From positions 1 to 60,008 of the forward strand of contig JAJDUM010000014.1 of the NCBI GenBank assembly GCA_022826645.1: a stretch of 60,008 nt of DNA. Reading direction: 5' to 3'. Source of the stretch: Candidatus Poribacteria bacterium (GTDB taxonomy: Bacteria > Poribacteria > WGA-4E > PCPOR2b). Below the pieces are notes generated by a model. That model made no database searches and had not been told where the DNA came from. It saw only the letters and a program-made list of their open reading frames with translations. The position numbers were made by a program, and so were the translations under genes. Below, piece by piece: positions 17,465-26,051 of this stretch (position 1 is the first letter of the stretch; each line of letters opens with the position of its first letter).

Positions 17465-19825
17465 CTACAGTAAGAACAGTGAGATCCCAATGTTCGTGTG
17501 CCTTTCTCCGCCCCCAATCGGTTCAAGGAAATTCTGGATAATGTAATCAGCAGTTATCAGTAGCCCCATCCGCTGCCCAAAGGCATCACCCTGTAGCACG
17601 AGTTCCAAAAAGCTAACAGTCCGGTTAAAACTCCGTTGTGAATCGTTGAAATCACGCCACGTCAAAAATTGTCCGCCAGCACTCAACTGTAACTGTGCGG
17701 CAACCTGATGGGTTAAGGTCAAGATATAAGCGTTTCGGACCGTATCAAAAGCAGACCGTTTATCAAAAGGAAACGTATAGCCGATGTTCCGATCACTCCG
17801 AAATGCTGGAGAAATGGTAAGGTCTTCACGAACTTTATAGTCGTAGCGGATCTGGTTAATCAAGGCAGTATCAATAACCCGCTGACGGCTGTGGAATAAA
17901 GTATCCCGTTGGTATTTGAATTTGCTGCGAATTGTGAGATTTTTGATATCTCGGTAATCAACAATCATCGTGAAAATATTGCCGAGATATCTTTGGAGCG
18001 CCAAATCATCTTCAATTATTTCACCTGTACTACGAATCACAACATCGTCCGGGATAATATCGCGAGATCGGCGAAAGGTGTAACGAAAGAGAATTGTCCC
18101 AAAATGGGGAATCGACTTCGGCGCGTAAGATAGGACATTATACCATCCTCTCGCGCTCTTGTGTTGAAGAATCAGATGTTTCGCATAATATCCGGGCAGC
18201 ACCGAAAGCCCATCAATAAACGGTAACTCAACCTTGAAGTAGGTATGATGCCCGGAAGAGCCCTCGTCGTAATCGTAACGGTAGTTCGGCTTATCGTCGT
18301 CCTCCAGGTTGTCCGGCTGACCGTTGTTGTTAAAATCGATTGACTCACGGTTGAGACCTAACCGAAACCTCGGCGGATCCGCGAAGAACAGCAGGAAATC
18401 GTCATCCCAATCCTTGACCCGATCGCCATCCAGATCATCCTTTGTGTTCCCCGAAATTAGGATCTCCGGCTCGCGGGAATCCGCATAGGGATCGTCGTCG
18501 TCGTTATCATCTATGAAATTCCTTGCGGTATAGAAGGGGGCAATCCGTGTGACCTCGCTGCGCCACGTCACGGGACCGAAGTTCCGATTCACATCGATGA
18601 ACCAGGCGCCGGTTGTGCGGTGGTCTCGCTTACCGCTGAGGATCGGATACTGTTTTGTCTGCACATACCAAGCGCGTTCTGCTTCAATCGAAAATCCGAG
18701 CAGCGTCGTCTGGAGATCGAACCCCATCGTCGCCTCATCGGTCAACTCGCCATATTCGAACCGATGTATCCTGCGATTCGATTCGTCCTTAACGTTGCCC
18801 ACCGCACTCAGTTCAACGTGAAAATCCTGATTGTTTGTTGACAGTTCGACCTGGTAATCGTTAGCGATATCAACCTCAAACCGCACACTCTCGATCGCCT
18901 GCGGACTAAACAGAAAGAATCGATAGGTAAACGTCCCTTCGCCATCCACCCAGCGCGAATCTCCGTCTCGCATACTGTCATTCGGGAACAGCAGCACACC
19001 GGGCAACTCCCTGCCTCCGATAATGTCGTACTCCAAGACATCATCGATAAACACGCGGATCCGATAAACCCGTGCACCGCCGGGATTTTCTGGCGAGGCA
19101 TCGCTGAAACGCAGGTACAACTCCGGCGGCGGATTGGCGACGGTAACACCCCGAAACGGATTGGTCGTGCGGGTGAGATCGTAGTTGGTAAAAAAACGAT
19201 TCACATAGTTAAACCCAACTCTGGGTAACGGCATGGTGAACTCCGGCAACGAACCCAACCGGACGCCGTGGGCACCGAGATTTGCTTCCGCCCGTAACCC
19301 TGCCATGAACCAGTCGGAACTACTCACAATATCCCTATCTTCAATCGGTCGTACCCGATCTCCGGATAGCGCAAAGGTGTTGTTCGTTACCCGTCCCACA
19401 AACGCGGAGACCCTGCCACCTGCTTTCGGGACTGTTATATTCCAACGGGCTGCGTCAAAGAGCTCCTTGTTGAGTGTGAAACTCGAAAATTTGGTCGGGA
19501 AGTTACCGACGGTCAACTGATGGAGCACATTTTCGCCCGGCACATTGAAGGTGAAGAAGTTCCGGTTGCTCGTCTTCTTGCGAAATTCCGAGTCACGGCG
19601 CAGGAGCGAGTCCCCTCCCAACACACCAAAGCGCGCTTGGAGTGTGTACAGTTCTTTACCGCTTTTATCGAAAACGGGGTTCCCCAACGGATCCGTATGT
19701 TGGGCAGATGCGGGTTGCAACAGACACGCCCACGCTATCAGGGAGACCACTAAAACATGAGGAGCACGAATTTGAGTCCGGAGTGTTTCGGTGAGCGGCA
19801 CTGTTGGCGTCGTCTGTCGTACCAC
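17465..19825 (-). CDS. Predicted outer-membrane or secreted protein of unknown function
   Basis: 786 residues from GTG at 19825, chosen because GGAGG sits seven bases upstream; the open frame extends a further 31 codons without a better start. A Sec signal peptide is visible (LVVSLIAWACLLQPASAQ). The mature protein is rich in beta-strand-like, aromatic and charged residues. It has a central Asp-rich stretch (NTKDDLDGDRVKDWDDDF and PDNLEDDDKPNYRYDYDEG) resembling calcium-binding repeats. The C-terminal third has alternating hydrophobic strands typical of an outer-membrane barrel. No catalytic domain was recognised. It stands 60 bp downstream of hflK but probably has its own promoter. Confidence 0.6.
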   Translation of the reverse strand: MVRQTTPTVPLTETLRTQIRAPHVLVVSLIAWACLLQPASAQHTDPLGNPVFDKSGKELYTLQARFGVLGGDSLLRRDSEFRKKTSNRNFFTFNVPGENVLHQLTVGNFPTKFSSFTLNKELFDAARWNITVPKAGGRVSAFVGRVTNNTFALSGDRVRPIEDRDIVSSSDWFMAGLRAEANLGAHGVRLGSLPEFTMPLPRVGFNYVNRFFTNYDLTRTTNPFRGVTVANPPPELYLRFSDASPENPGGARVYRIRVFIDDVLEYDIIGGRELPGVLLFPNDSMRDGDSRWVDGEGTFTYRFFLFSPQAIESVRFEVDIANDYQVELSTNNQDFHVELSAVGNVKDESNRRIHRFEYGELTDEATMGFDLQTTLLGFSIEAERAWYVQTKQYPILSGKRDHRTTGAWFIDVNRNFGPVTWRSEVTRIAPFYTARNFIDDNDDDDPYADSREPEILISGNTKDDLDGDRVKDWDDDFLLFFADPPRFRLGLNRESIDFNNNGQPDNLEDDDKPNYRYDYDEGSSGHHTYFKVELPFIDGLSVLPGYYAKHLILQHKSARGWYNVLSYAPKSIPHFGTILFRYTFRRSRDIIPDDVVIRSTGEIIEDDLALQRYLGNIFTMIVDYRDIKNLTIRSKFKYQRDTLFHSRQRVIDTALINQIRYDYKVREDLTISPAFRSDRNIGYTFPFDKRSAFDTVRNAYILTLTHQVAAQLQLSAGGQFLTWRDFNDSQRSFNRTVSFLELVLQGDAFGQRMGLLITADYIIQNFLEPIGGGERHTNIGISLFLL

Positions 19826-20036
19826 GTTACAGCCTCCTTTTGCAGTCAGACAGTATAGAATATTAGAAGGAGGCGTGTCAAGGATGAAGCGGGGACTATC
19901 GGGACACGAGCGCATCAAGGTTTACCGATGGTGTTGGATTAAAGGTGGGGTATGCAAAGGGAAAAAAAAGATGGGGTGGGATTGGGGAACGAAACGGTGG
20001 GTGGAAAGATTGTCTGAATCGCGGATTATCACGGAT

Positions 20037-20282
20037 TCAAAACTGGTTTTCCTGTTCGTTTACCCCGAACGGTGAATCGAATCGCAGAGGTCTCTGATTT
20101 TCCTTAATCCCCTGAAGCAGGGCTCCCGCATCTTCTAGTGTCACATCATACGATTTCTCGACGGCTTCAATGATGTCTTGCGCCATTGGGTTTTTGGCCA
20201 TCGTCTTTGACTCTAAACTCTCGATGGTTTCGGAATCGTCCGCCAATTCATGAGTTGTTTCCTGCACTTCTTTTTTTCGCAT
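20037..20282 (-). CDS. Small acidic protein downstream of the TIR-TPR gene
   Basis: 81 residues from ATG at 20282 (behind TTAGGTGATTATC, an SD-like AGGTGA; a GTG at 20291 is also in frame). No family recognised. The protein is acidic and helical, with ESLESKTMAKNPMAQDIIEA and VEKSYDVTLEDAGALLQGI. It starts about ten bases after the stop of the TIR-TPR gene, so the two are co-transcribed. It could be a regulator or partner of the TIR protein, but nothing in the sequence proves it. Confidence 0.55.
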   Translation of the reverse strand: MRKKEVQETTHELADDSETIESLESKTMAKNPMAQDIIEAVEKSYDVTLEDAGALLQGIKENQRPLRFDSPFGVNEQENQF

Positions 20283-20291
20283 GATAATCAC

Positions 20292-21683
20292 CTAAGGTGT
20301 CAACATCGCAGCGATATCCGCGGGTAATTTAACACGATTTTTCCGCCCATACGCTTTAACACTTCCGTAGTCGTTATGAAACGCGGTAATGACATCCATC
20401 CCCTTATCCCTAGCACTCGTCAGGTCTGATTTGGCTTCTTCCCATGCTTGTAGGTGTAGATGCGTGATACCGCGAATGTAATAGGCATTGGCACCATCGG
20501 GTTTGAGGTCTATTCCTTTGTTCAAGTCTACAAGAGCACGGACATTGTCGCCTTTGCTAACGTAAACTATTCCACGATTGGTATAAGCATTGGCATCATC
20601 GGGTTTGAGGTCTATCGCTTTGTTCAAGTCTACAAGAGCACGGGCAAAATCTCCCTTTATCCCGTGAACGCCACCACGATCATTATAAGCTACGATGTAA
20701 TTGGGATTTAGGTCTATTGCTTTGGTATAGTCTATGATAGCGCAGTCAACATCACCTTTGCGGACATAAGCTGTCGCACGATTGTAGTAGCCTTCGGCAT
20801 AATTGGGGTTGAGTTCTATCGCCCTGTTATAATCTTCAATGGCACGGTTATAATCACCTTTGTGGATATAAGCTGTCGCACGATTGTAATAGGTTATGGC
20901 AAAATCGGGATTGAGTTCTATCGACTTGTTATAATCTTCAATGGCACGGTCATAATCACCTTTGTTGCTGTAAGCATTGCCGCGATTATCATAGATTTCG
21001 GCGTAATTGGGATTGAGTTTTATCGCCTTGTTATAGTCTTCAATGGCACGGTCATAATCACCTATGTTGCGATAAGCAGCTCCGCGATTGCTATAGATAA
21101 CAAGATTATCCGGGTAGAGTTCAATTGCAAGCGAGTAGGCTTCTATTGCCCTAGTTATTTGCCCAAGCATCATAAAAACATTACCCTGTTGAAAAGCCAA
21201 CTCAGCGCGAAACTCTCTTTCAGATTCTTCGGATGGAGAATCCGCTTGAACTTGCATTTCTTCAATGACTCTTCGGATACCATCCACCGCATCTTGCCAA
21301 CCTCTATCTTCAGGCTGCCACTCGCTAATAGGCTTGCCCCTGTCGGGAAAGGCTTGGAACTCGCTGAGTTGATGGTGCTTCCAATCGCAATGCTCAAGGA
21401 TTATCGGGATAATCCTTATGTCCGAGCTTACCGCTTCTGCCAATTCTTTATTACAGTTTTTAGACGCAAGACTCGCAGCAGAGACGAGATAGAGAAGTAT
21501 ATCCGAATCAGCAAGGTATTTGAAAATTTCTTCACGCCACTTGTCGCCCCCGATCATTTCTGCATCGTGCCAAGTCATCAACTTGTTTTGCTGCTGCATC
21601 ACATCAAGGCGCGTTATCAACTCATCCTTAGCTGCTGTATTTTTATGTGCGTAGGTAATAAACCCTTTTAGTGGCTTACTCAT
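20292..21683 (-). CDS. TIR domain protein with C-terminal TPR repeats
   Basis: 463 residues. The N-terminal 135 residues are a TIR fold: KGFITYAHKNTAAKDELITRL at the start, and LYLVSAASLASKNCNKELAEA, in which Glu80 fits the catalytic Glu of NAD-cleaving TIR domains. From about residue 160 to 430 there are tandem 34-residue TPR units (pattern NRGxAYxxKGDYDRAIEDYNKAIELNP), eight or so, very alike also at DNA level (102-bp period). Bacterial TIR-TPR proteins are candidates for NAD-depleting immune effectors, or for signalling adaptors. The gene has a co-directional small partner and no adjacent cyclic-nucleotide synthase. Confidence 0.82.
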   Translation of the reverse strand: MSKPLKGFITYAHKNTAAKDELITRLDVMQQQNKLMTWHDAEMIGGDKWREEIFKYLADSDILLYLVSAASLASKNCNKELAEAVSSDIRIIPIILEHCDWKHHQLSEFQAFPDRGKPISEWQPEDRGWQDAVDGIRRVIEEMQVQADSPSEESEREFRAELAFQQGNVFMMLGQITRAIEAYSLAIELYPDNLVIYSNRGAAYRNIGDYDRAIEDYNKAIKLNPNYAEIYDNRGNAYSNKGDYDRAIEDYNKSIELNPDFAITYYNRATAYIHKGDYNRAIEDYNRAIELNPNYAEGYYNRATAYVRKGDVDCAIIDYTKAIDLNPNYIVAYNDRGGVHGIKGDFARALVDLNKAIDLKPDDANAYTNRGIVYVSKGDNVRALVDLNKGIDLKPDGANAYYIRGITHLHLQAWEEAKSDLTSARDKGMDVITAFHNDYGSVKAYGRKNRVKLPADIAAMLTP

Positions 21684-21810
21684 TCTCTTTCCTCTGTCTG
21701 CATCTAAATCTGCTGAATTCTAGGATACTCAAGTTTTTTTGACGCAGCCTTTCTTATCCCGTTTATCCTTCCATTCCAAAAATCCTGATTCAGACAACTC
21801 CCCCGAACCT

Positions 21811-22974
21811 CTAATCCAATCCGAAATCAAAAACCGCCTCTTCCTCCTTTTCCTCCTGAGCCTCTTCTTGACTCGGCGCTGCTTGTTCAGCCGCGGGAGG
21901 TTGTTCAGGCGTAGGCTCCAGTCTCGGTGCAATCGCCCCAAGAACCGTAAGCAACACAATCAGTACAACGGATAGACTGGTAACCGTGAGTGCGACCGGA
22001 CGTTTGAGCAGGGAAGTCCGTTCTTCTTTCCTATCCAAAAAGGGAAGGAACAGGAGCAGGATAAACCCAACGGTGGGAATCACAAAAGTGCCAACCACCT
22101 CAAGCGGTCCCTCAAAATACTTGAGAAGTTGGAACAAAAACAGGAAATACCACTCCGGGCGCGGATCGTAACTGGCATCGGTTGGGTCGGCAAGCTCTTC
22201 AAGCGGAACCGGAACAAAAAGCGCCATCGAGGCAAGGATGAGGAACAGGATGAGGATCGCGACCGCATCCTCAAAAAGCTGATCCGGATAAAACGGCTTG
22301 CCCGACCGCATATCTTCGGGGGTGTTTTTGGGGGTTCCCGCCGAACCGTAATAACGCACGAAGAACAGATGCACGGCAACCAGTCCAAAAGCGAGCCACG
22401 GGAGCCAGATCGTGTGTAGGGCATAAAACCGGGTGAGCGTAACGGCACCGACCTCCTCGCCGCCGCGGAGAACCTTCGCCACAAAGTCCCCTATGATAGG
22501 AGCAGTACCAACAATTTTAACACCGACCACGGTTGCCCAGTACGCTTTCTGATCCCACGGCAGGAGGTAGCCTGTGAAACCGAAGCCCAACACAACCAGC
22601 AGCATCAAAACCCCGGTCACCCACGTCATCTCTCTTGGCGGTTTATAGGAGGCGTAAGCCACGACGCGCAGCAGGTGCAGGAACACGACAATCACCATTG
22701 CACTGGCACCCCAATGGTGCAACCCGCGCACAAAGCCGCCGAACATCACCTCCTTGCTGATGTAATTCACAGCGTCATAGGCGTGATCGGGCGAGGGCGA
22801 ATAGTAGAACGCTAAAAACGCGCCGGTAACGGCCTGAAGGATTAGCAGAAAGGCTGCCATGCTCCCCAGAGAGAAAAGCCAGTTAATATGTTTCGGCAGC
22901 GGCTTTTTGATGTGGTTTTCCACATCCTTAAGAGGCAATCGTTCCGCCAAAAATGCGCTTATTCGACCATTCAT
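21811..22974 (-). CDS. Cytochrome b of a bc1/b6f-type complex, full-length form
   Basis: 387 residues from ATG at 22974 (GGAGGGGG upstream). It has the long, single-chain cytochrome b form, with about eight membrane segments. Heme ligands are visible: His in RGLHHWGASAMVIVVFLHLLRV and in FYALHTIWLPWLAFGLVAVHLFF. The quinol-oxidation motif appears as RPEWYFLFLFQLLKY (PEWY). After residue 355 the chain ends in a Pro/Glu-rich acidic tail (ending FDFGLD). It should transfer electrons from quinol in the inner membrane. Neither a Rieske protein nor a cytochrome c1/c gene lies next to it, which is unusual for this complex. Confidence 0.9.
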   Translation of the reverse strand: MNGRISAFLAERLPLKDVENHIKKPLPKHINWLFSLGSMAAFLLILQAVTGAFLAFYYSPSPDHAYDAVNYISKEVMFGGFVRGLHHWGASAMVIVVFLHLLRVVAYASYKPPREMTWVTGVLMLLVVLGFGFTGYLLPWDQKAYWATVVGVKIVGTAPIIGDFVAKVLRGGEEVGAVTLTRFYALHTIWLPWLAFGLVAVHLFFVRYYGSAGTPKNTPEDMRSGKPFYPDQLFEDAVAILILFLILASMALFVPVPLEELADPTDASYDPRPEWYFLFLFQLLKYFEGPLEVVGTFVIPTVGFILLLFLPFLDRKEERTSLLKRPVALTVTSLSVVLIVLLTVLGAIAPRLEPTPEQPPAAEQAAPSQEEAQEEKEEEAVFDFGLD

Positions 22975-23082
22975 CGGTGTGCCCCCTCCTTGAAAACGCG
23001 CTCGGCTAAACTGTCGTTGAACTCTGTGTAAATTATACAATCGGAACCGACAAAACTCAACATCAAAACCGAGTCCTTCCTG

Positions 23083-23111
23083 TTGACAACCTTTGAGACC
23101 TGTCATACAAT
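23083..23111 (+). promoter_or_regulatory. Sigma-70-type promoter for the GH4 gene
   Basis: TTGACA at 23083-23088 is a perfect -35 box, followed by exactly 17 bp and TACAAT at 23106-23111 as the -10. It points toward the GH4 gene whose start is at 23229, giving an untranslated leader of roughly 110 bases. Confidence 0.7.
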
Positions 23112-23228
23112 GCGTACAAATTCCGGGCTGGTTCAAACCCTACTGACGATTTCTTGACCGTTAAAACCAAACTCACGCCGAAAGAACCATCCCCAAACTC
23201 TAATTCATCTCATCACGGAGGTACTATT

Positions 23229-24593
23229 GTGCCAGCTAAAAAGATTGTATGTCTCGGCGGTGGAAGCCTCTATTTCCGTCGCGCAATACCAGATCTGCTC
23301 TTGAGTCAAGATCTGAGCGATTCAGAACTTGTTCTTTATGACATCGACAGCGAAAAGGTTGAAAGAATGGCGGGGATGGGGAGGCGTTTAGCCGAGGTTG
23401 CAGGGACGAGATTCAAAATTCGTTCGACGATCGACCTCGCAGACGCCGTTGACGACGCAGATTTCGCTATATCTTCGATTGGCGGCAGCGGTGCGGAGAT
23501 CACACGGAACGTCTATAACTCGTACTTCCACAACGCTGATATCCGAATTCCAGAGAAATACGGTATCTCTCAAGTGATCGGTGACACCTGCGGACCCGCA
23601 GGGATGATGATGGCGCTACGGTCAATTCCCGCTTACATCAATATCTGCCGAGAGATGGAGAAGCGTTGTCCCAAAGCTATCATGTTTAACCATTCAAATC
23701 CGATGGCAACGCTACTGCGCGCGATGCACAAGTATACCGATGTGAACGTCATCGGCATCTGCCACGGCGTGCAAGCGGGGATCGCGTATGCGGCAGAAAT
23801 CCTCGGTGTCCCGCCGACAGAACTGGATTGCATGTGGATTGGAACAAACCATTACTTCTGGTTCACCCGCGTCCTGCACAAGGGAGAAGACCTGTATCCA
23901 GAACTGATGCGCCGTGTCGCCGAACGGGAAGCACCGAAAGGACGAGTGCTCAGTGCGAGGCTGTCGCAGATTTACGGCTATCATATCGTCTATCCGTCCG
24001 ACGATCACATTATAGAATTTTACCCGTTTTTGACACAGGTACAGGGCGGACCAGAGAATTTGCCTTACGGCATGTATGAGAGTCTTCTGGGGCACGGATA
24101 CGAAACTGGCAAACCGACCGCAGCGCCTGCCGAACCGGAGGTTCGTGCTGAATTCTTTACGGAGTATCAGACCCTTCTGGACGAGATCGAACTTCCCGAC
24201 GCGCAGGACGACTCGATCACCGGCGAAGGCATTGCGAGCCTCATTAGCGCCATTGCAAATGGTCGTCGCGAGGTTTATATTGTCAACGTCGCCAACCAAG
24301 GCGCAATCGCTAACCTTCCAGCGACAGCTGAAATCGAGCTGGAGGGCGTAACGGACTCAGGGGGTGTGCGGACAATACAGATGGGCGAAGCACCGCCGGT
24401 GCTTAAAGGCATACTGGAGAAACGGTTCGTGTGGCACGAATTGGTCGCCGATGCCGCAGTCAAGGGAGACCGCAATCTTGCGCTTCAGGCGTTGTTGATT
24501 GATGAGATGGCAATCCTACCCGACAAAGCGGAAGCGATGCTTGATGAGTTGCTCCTCGCGTCAAAAGAACTGCTTCCCCGGTTTTTCTCCTAA
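23229..24593 (+). CDS. Glycoside hydrolase family 4 (alpha-glucosidase/alpha-galactosidase type)
   Basis: 454 residues from GTG at 23229, which has GGAGG seven bases upstream; an earlier in-frame stretch has no binding site. GH4 enzymes bind NAD+ and Mn2+ and cleave alpha- or beta-glycosides by a redox mechanism. The N-terminal motif KKIVCLGGGSLYFRRAI binds NAD. Metal-site elements are NHSNPMATLL and GICHGVQAG (Cys-His). TNHYFWFTRV is the family core signature. The NxSNPM plus CHGVQ pattern is closer to alpha-galactosidase/alpha-glucuronidase (MelA-like) than to 6-phospho-beta-glucosidases. Transcription is divergent from cytochrome b. Confidence 0.85.
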   Translation: MPAKKIVCLGGGSLYFRRAIPDLLLSQDLSDSELVLYDIDSEKVERMAGMGRRLAEVAGTRFKIRSTIDLADAVDDADFAISSIGGSGAEITRNVYNSYFHNADIRIPEKYGISQVIGDTCGPAGMMMALRSIPAYINICREMEKRCPKAIMFNHSNPMATLLRAMHKYTDVNVIGICHGVQAGIAYAAEILGVPPTELDCMWIGTNHYFWFTRVLHKGEDLYPELMRRVAEREAPKGRVLSARLSQIYGYHIVYPSDDHIIEFYPFLTQVQGGPENLPYGMYESLLGHGYETGKPTAAPAEPEVRAEFFTEYQTLLDEIELPDAQDDSITGEGIASLISAIANGRREVYIVNVANQGAIANLPATAEIELEGVTDSGGVRTIQMGEAPPVLKGILEKRFVWHELVADAAVKGDRNLALQALLIDEMAILPDKAEAMLDELLLASKELLPRFFS

Positions 24594-24595
24594 GA

Positions 24596-24620
24596 TGGTA
24601 GTAGGCATACGCCGTATGCC
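24596..24620. repeat. Short palindrome GGCATACGCCGTATGCC in a repeated context
   Basis: GTAGTAGGCATACGCCGTATGCC follows the GH4 stop and can fold into a 7-bp stem (GGCATAC / GTATGCC). The same scaffold occurs after 32724 (GTAGTAGGCACACGCCGTGTACC), with compensating changes in the stem. It may also act as a weak terminator. Confidence 0.5.
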
Positions 24621-24887
24621 GTAACCGTTATGCAGATTAAAGCATAGCGCCCAACAGTTTGTTAAACGCACCCCCCTACGGAGTCCTATATATGCTCCGA
24701 TAGGTTTGAGGACAGGCTCTGTCTCAATCGTAGGGACGAGGTTTCTTCGCCCGTAAATGATTTGACCCCTACTGTCCCATGGAGAACCTATAGCCAACCG
24801 CAATCCCCTTGATTAGACTTCGGAGCGCGTGCTATAATCCGCCGTTGAGGAAATTCCAACGTATCAGAAACGAGGAACGAACACACA

Positions 24888-26024
24888 ATGAAAATTACAG
24901 AAATAGAAACCATTGCATTGTCAGATCCGGGCAAAGCGGACGAGACCTTGGTGCGCGTACACACCGATGAAGGGATCACCGGAATTGGGCAGGCAGAATC
25001 GCCGTCGCTAGTGATTGATGCCATCATTCGCACCGATGGCGGTTTACAGAGGCTTCTACACGGCGAAGACCCGCTACAAGTTGAACGGCTTTGGCAAAAG
25101 ATGTACTCCGCTACAGGCTTATTCGGACGGCGCGGCGTTACCATTGCTGCGATTGGCGCGGTAGAGACCGCACTCTGGGATATTGCGGGTAAGGCGCTCG
25201 GCAAACCGGTTAGCGAACTGATCTGGCACGCCTGCTGCACCGTGCGAGAAGCCGGTGAAATTAAAAAGAAGGTGATGCCCTATGCGACCGTCTATCCACC
25301 GGGTGAGGAGGTACCAGAGATTGTCGAGCGCTTTACGCTGGCAAAGGAGCGGAACTTCCGCGCAATGAAACTGGAGGAGTGGCCCGGGGGATTTGGGCAT
25401 GTCAGCATACAGCGCGATGCTGAGATTGTAGGAGCCGTCCGTGAGACCATCGGTGAAGACAGGGAGATTCTTATTGATGTGCAGAACTGCTGGTACGAGG
25501 TTGGGCAAGCCATCGCCTCGATCCGTGCGATTGAGGAGTACCGTCCGTATTTTATCGAAGCGCCCCTACCAGCGGACAATCTCCTCGGTTACGCCCGATT
25601 GGCGGACGCGGTAGATACCCGCATTGCGGTAGGCGATTGGGGTTTCACTACCCGGTTCGAGTTTGAGGACATTATGGAGAAGGGACGCGTGGACGTGGTC
25701 CAACCCAGTTCTGTCCGTTCAGGCGGGATCCGAGAGATCGCACGGATTGCTGAAGCCGCCTATCGCAGGGGGTTAATCTGTGTCCCACATGCGTGGTGTC
25801 ACGTCGTCGGAGTGGCAGCAGAAATCCATCTCGCGGCGGTGCTGCCGAACATGCCGTATTTCGAAACACCCATCGCATTCCCCGATTCGCCAATCATCTC
25901 CGAACTCCTGACGCCGACGATAGAGGTTGATCCAGACGGGTTTATCCAAGTGCCTGACCGCCCGGGATTGGGATTTGAGCTGAATGAAGACGTGGCGAAA
26001 CACTTCAGGGTTGACCCCCATTAG
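24888..26024 (+). CDS. Mandelate racemase/muconate lactonizing enzyme family protein
   Basis: 378 residues of the enolase superfamily. The N-terminal capping domain is followed by the (beta/alpha)7 barrel. Active-site elements: Lys161 in RAMKLEEW; metal ligands Asp197 (LIDVQNCW), Glu224 (FIEAPLPADN) and Asp250 (AVGDWGFTT); the Asp269/Gln272 pair of the barrel (VDVVQPSS); and His301 (CVPHAWCHVVG). This is the mandelate-racemase-like set. The family usually dehydrates sugar acids or racemises carboxylic acids. Neighbours (GH4 before, threonine aldolase and MFS transporter after, same strand) suggest a small catabolic operon. Substrate not known. Confidence 0.88.
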   Translation: MKITEIETIALSDPGKADETLVRVHTDEGITGIGQAESPSLVIDAIIRTDGGLQRLLHGEDPLQVERLWQKMYSATGLFGRRGVTIAAIGAVETALWDIAGKALGKPVSELIWHACCTVREAGEIKKKVMPYATVYPPGEEVPEIVERFTLAKERNFRAMKLEEWPGGFGHVSIQRDAEIVGAVRETIGEDREILIDVQNCWYEVGQAIASIRAIEEYRPYFIEAPLPADNLLGYARLADAVDTRIAVGDWGFTTRFEFEDIMEKGRVDVVQPSSVRSGGIREIARIAEAAYRRGLICVPHAWCHVVGVAAEIHLAAVLPNMPYFETPIAFPDSPIISELLTPTIEVDPDGFIQVPDRPGLGFELNEDVAKHFRVDPH

Positions 26025-26051
26025 CCCCTTTGACGAACATAGAGAAAAACA

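Noticed and set aside
20440..21160. CRISPR-like array from evenly spaced near-identical repeats
   Set aside because: The 102-bp periodic repeats encode in-frame TPR units of a TIR protein; there are no unique spacers and no cas genes.
24594..24887. Possible riboswitch or leader before the enolase-superfamily gene
   Set aside because: Apart from the repeated GGCATACGCCGTATGCC palindrome no conserved riboswitch motif was recognised.
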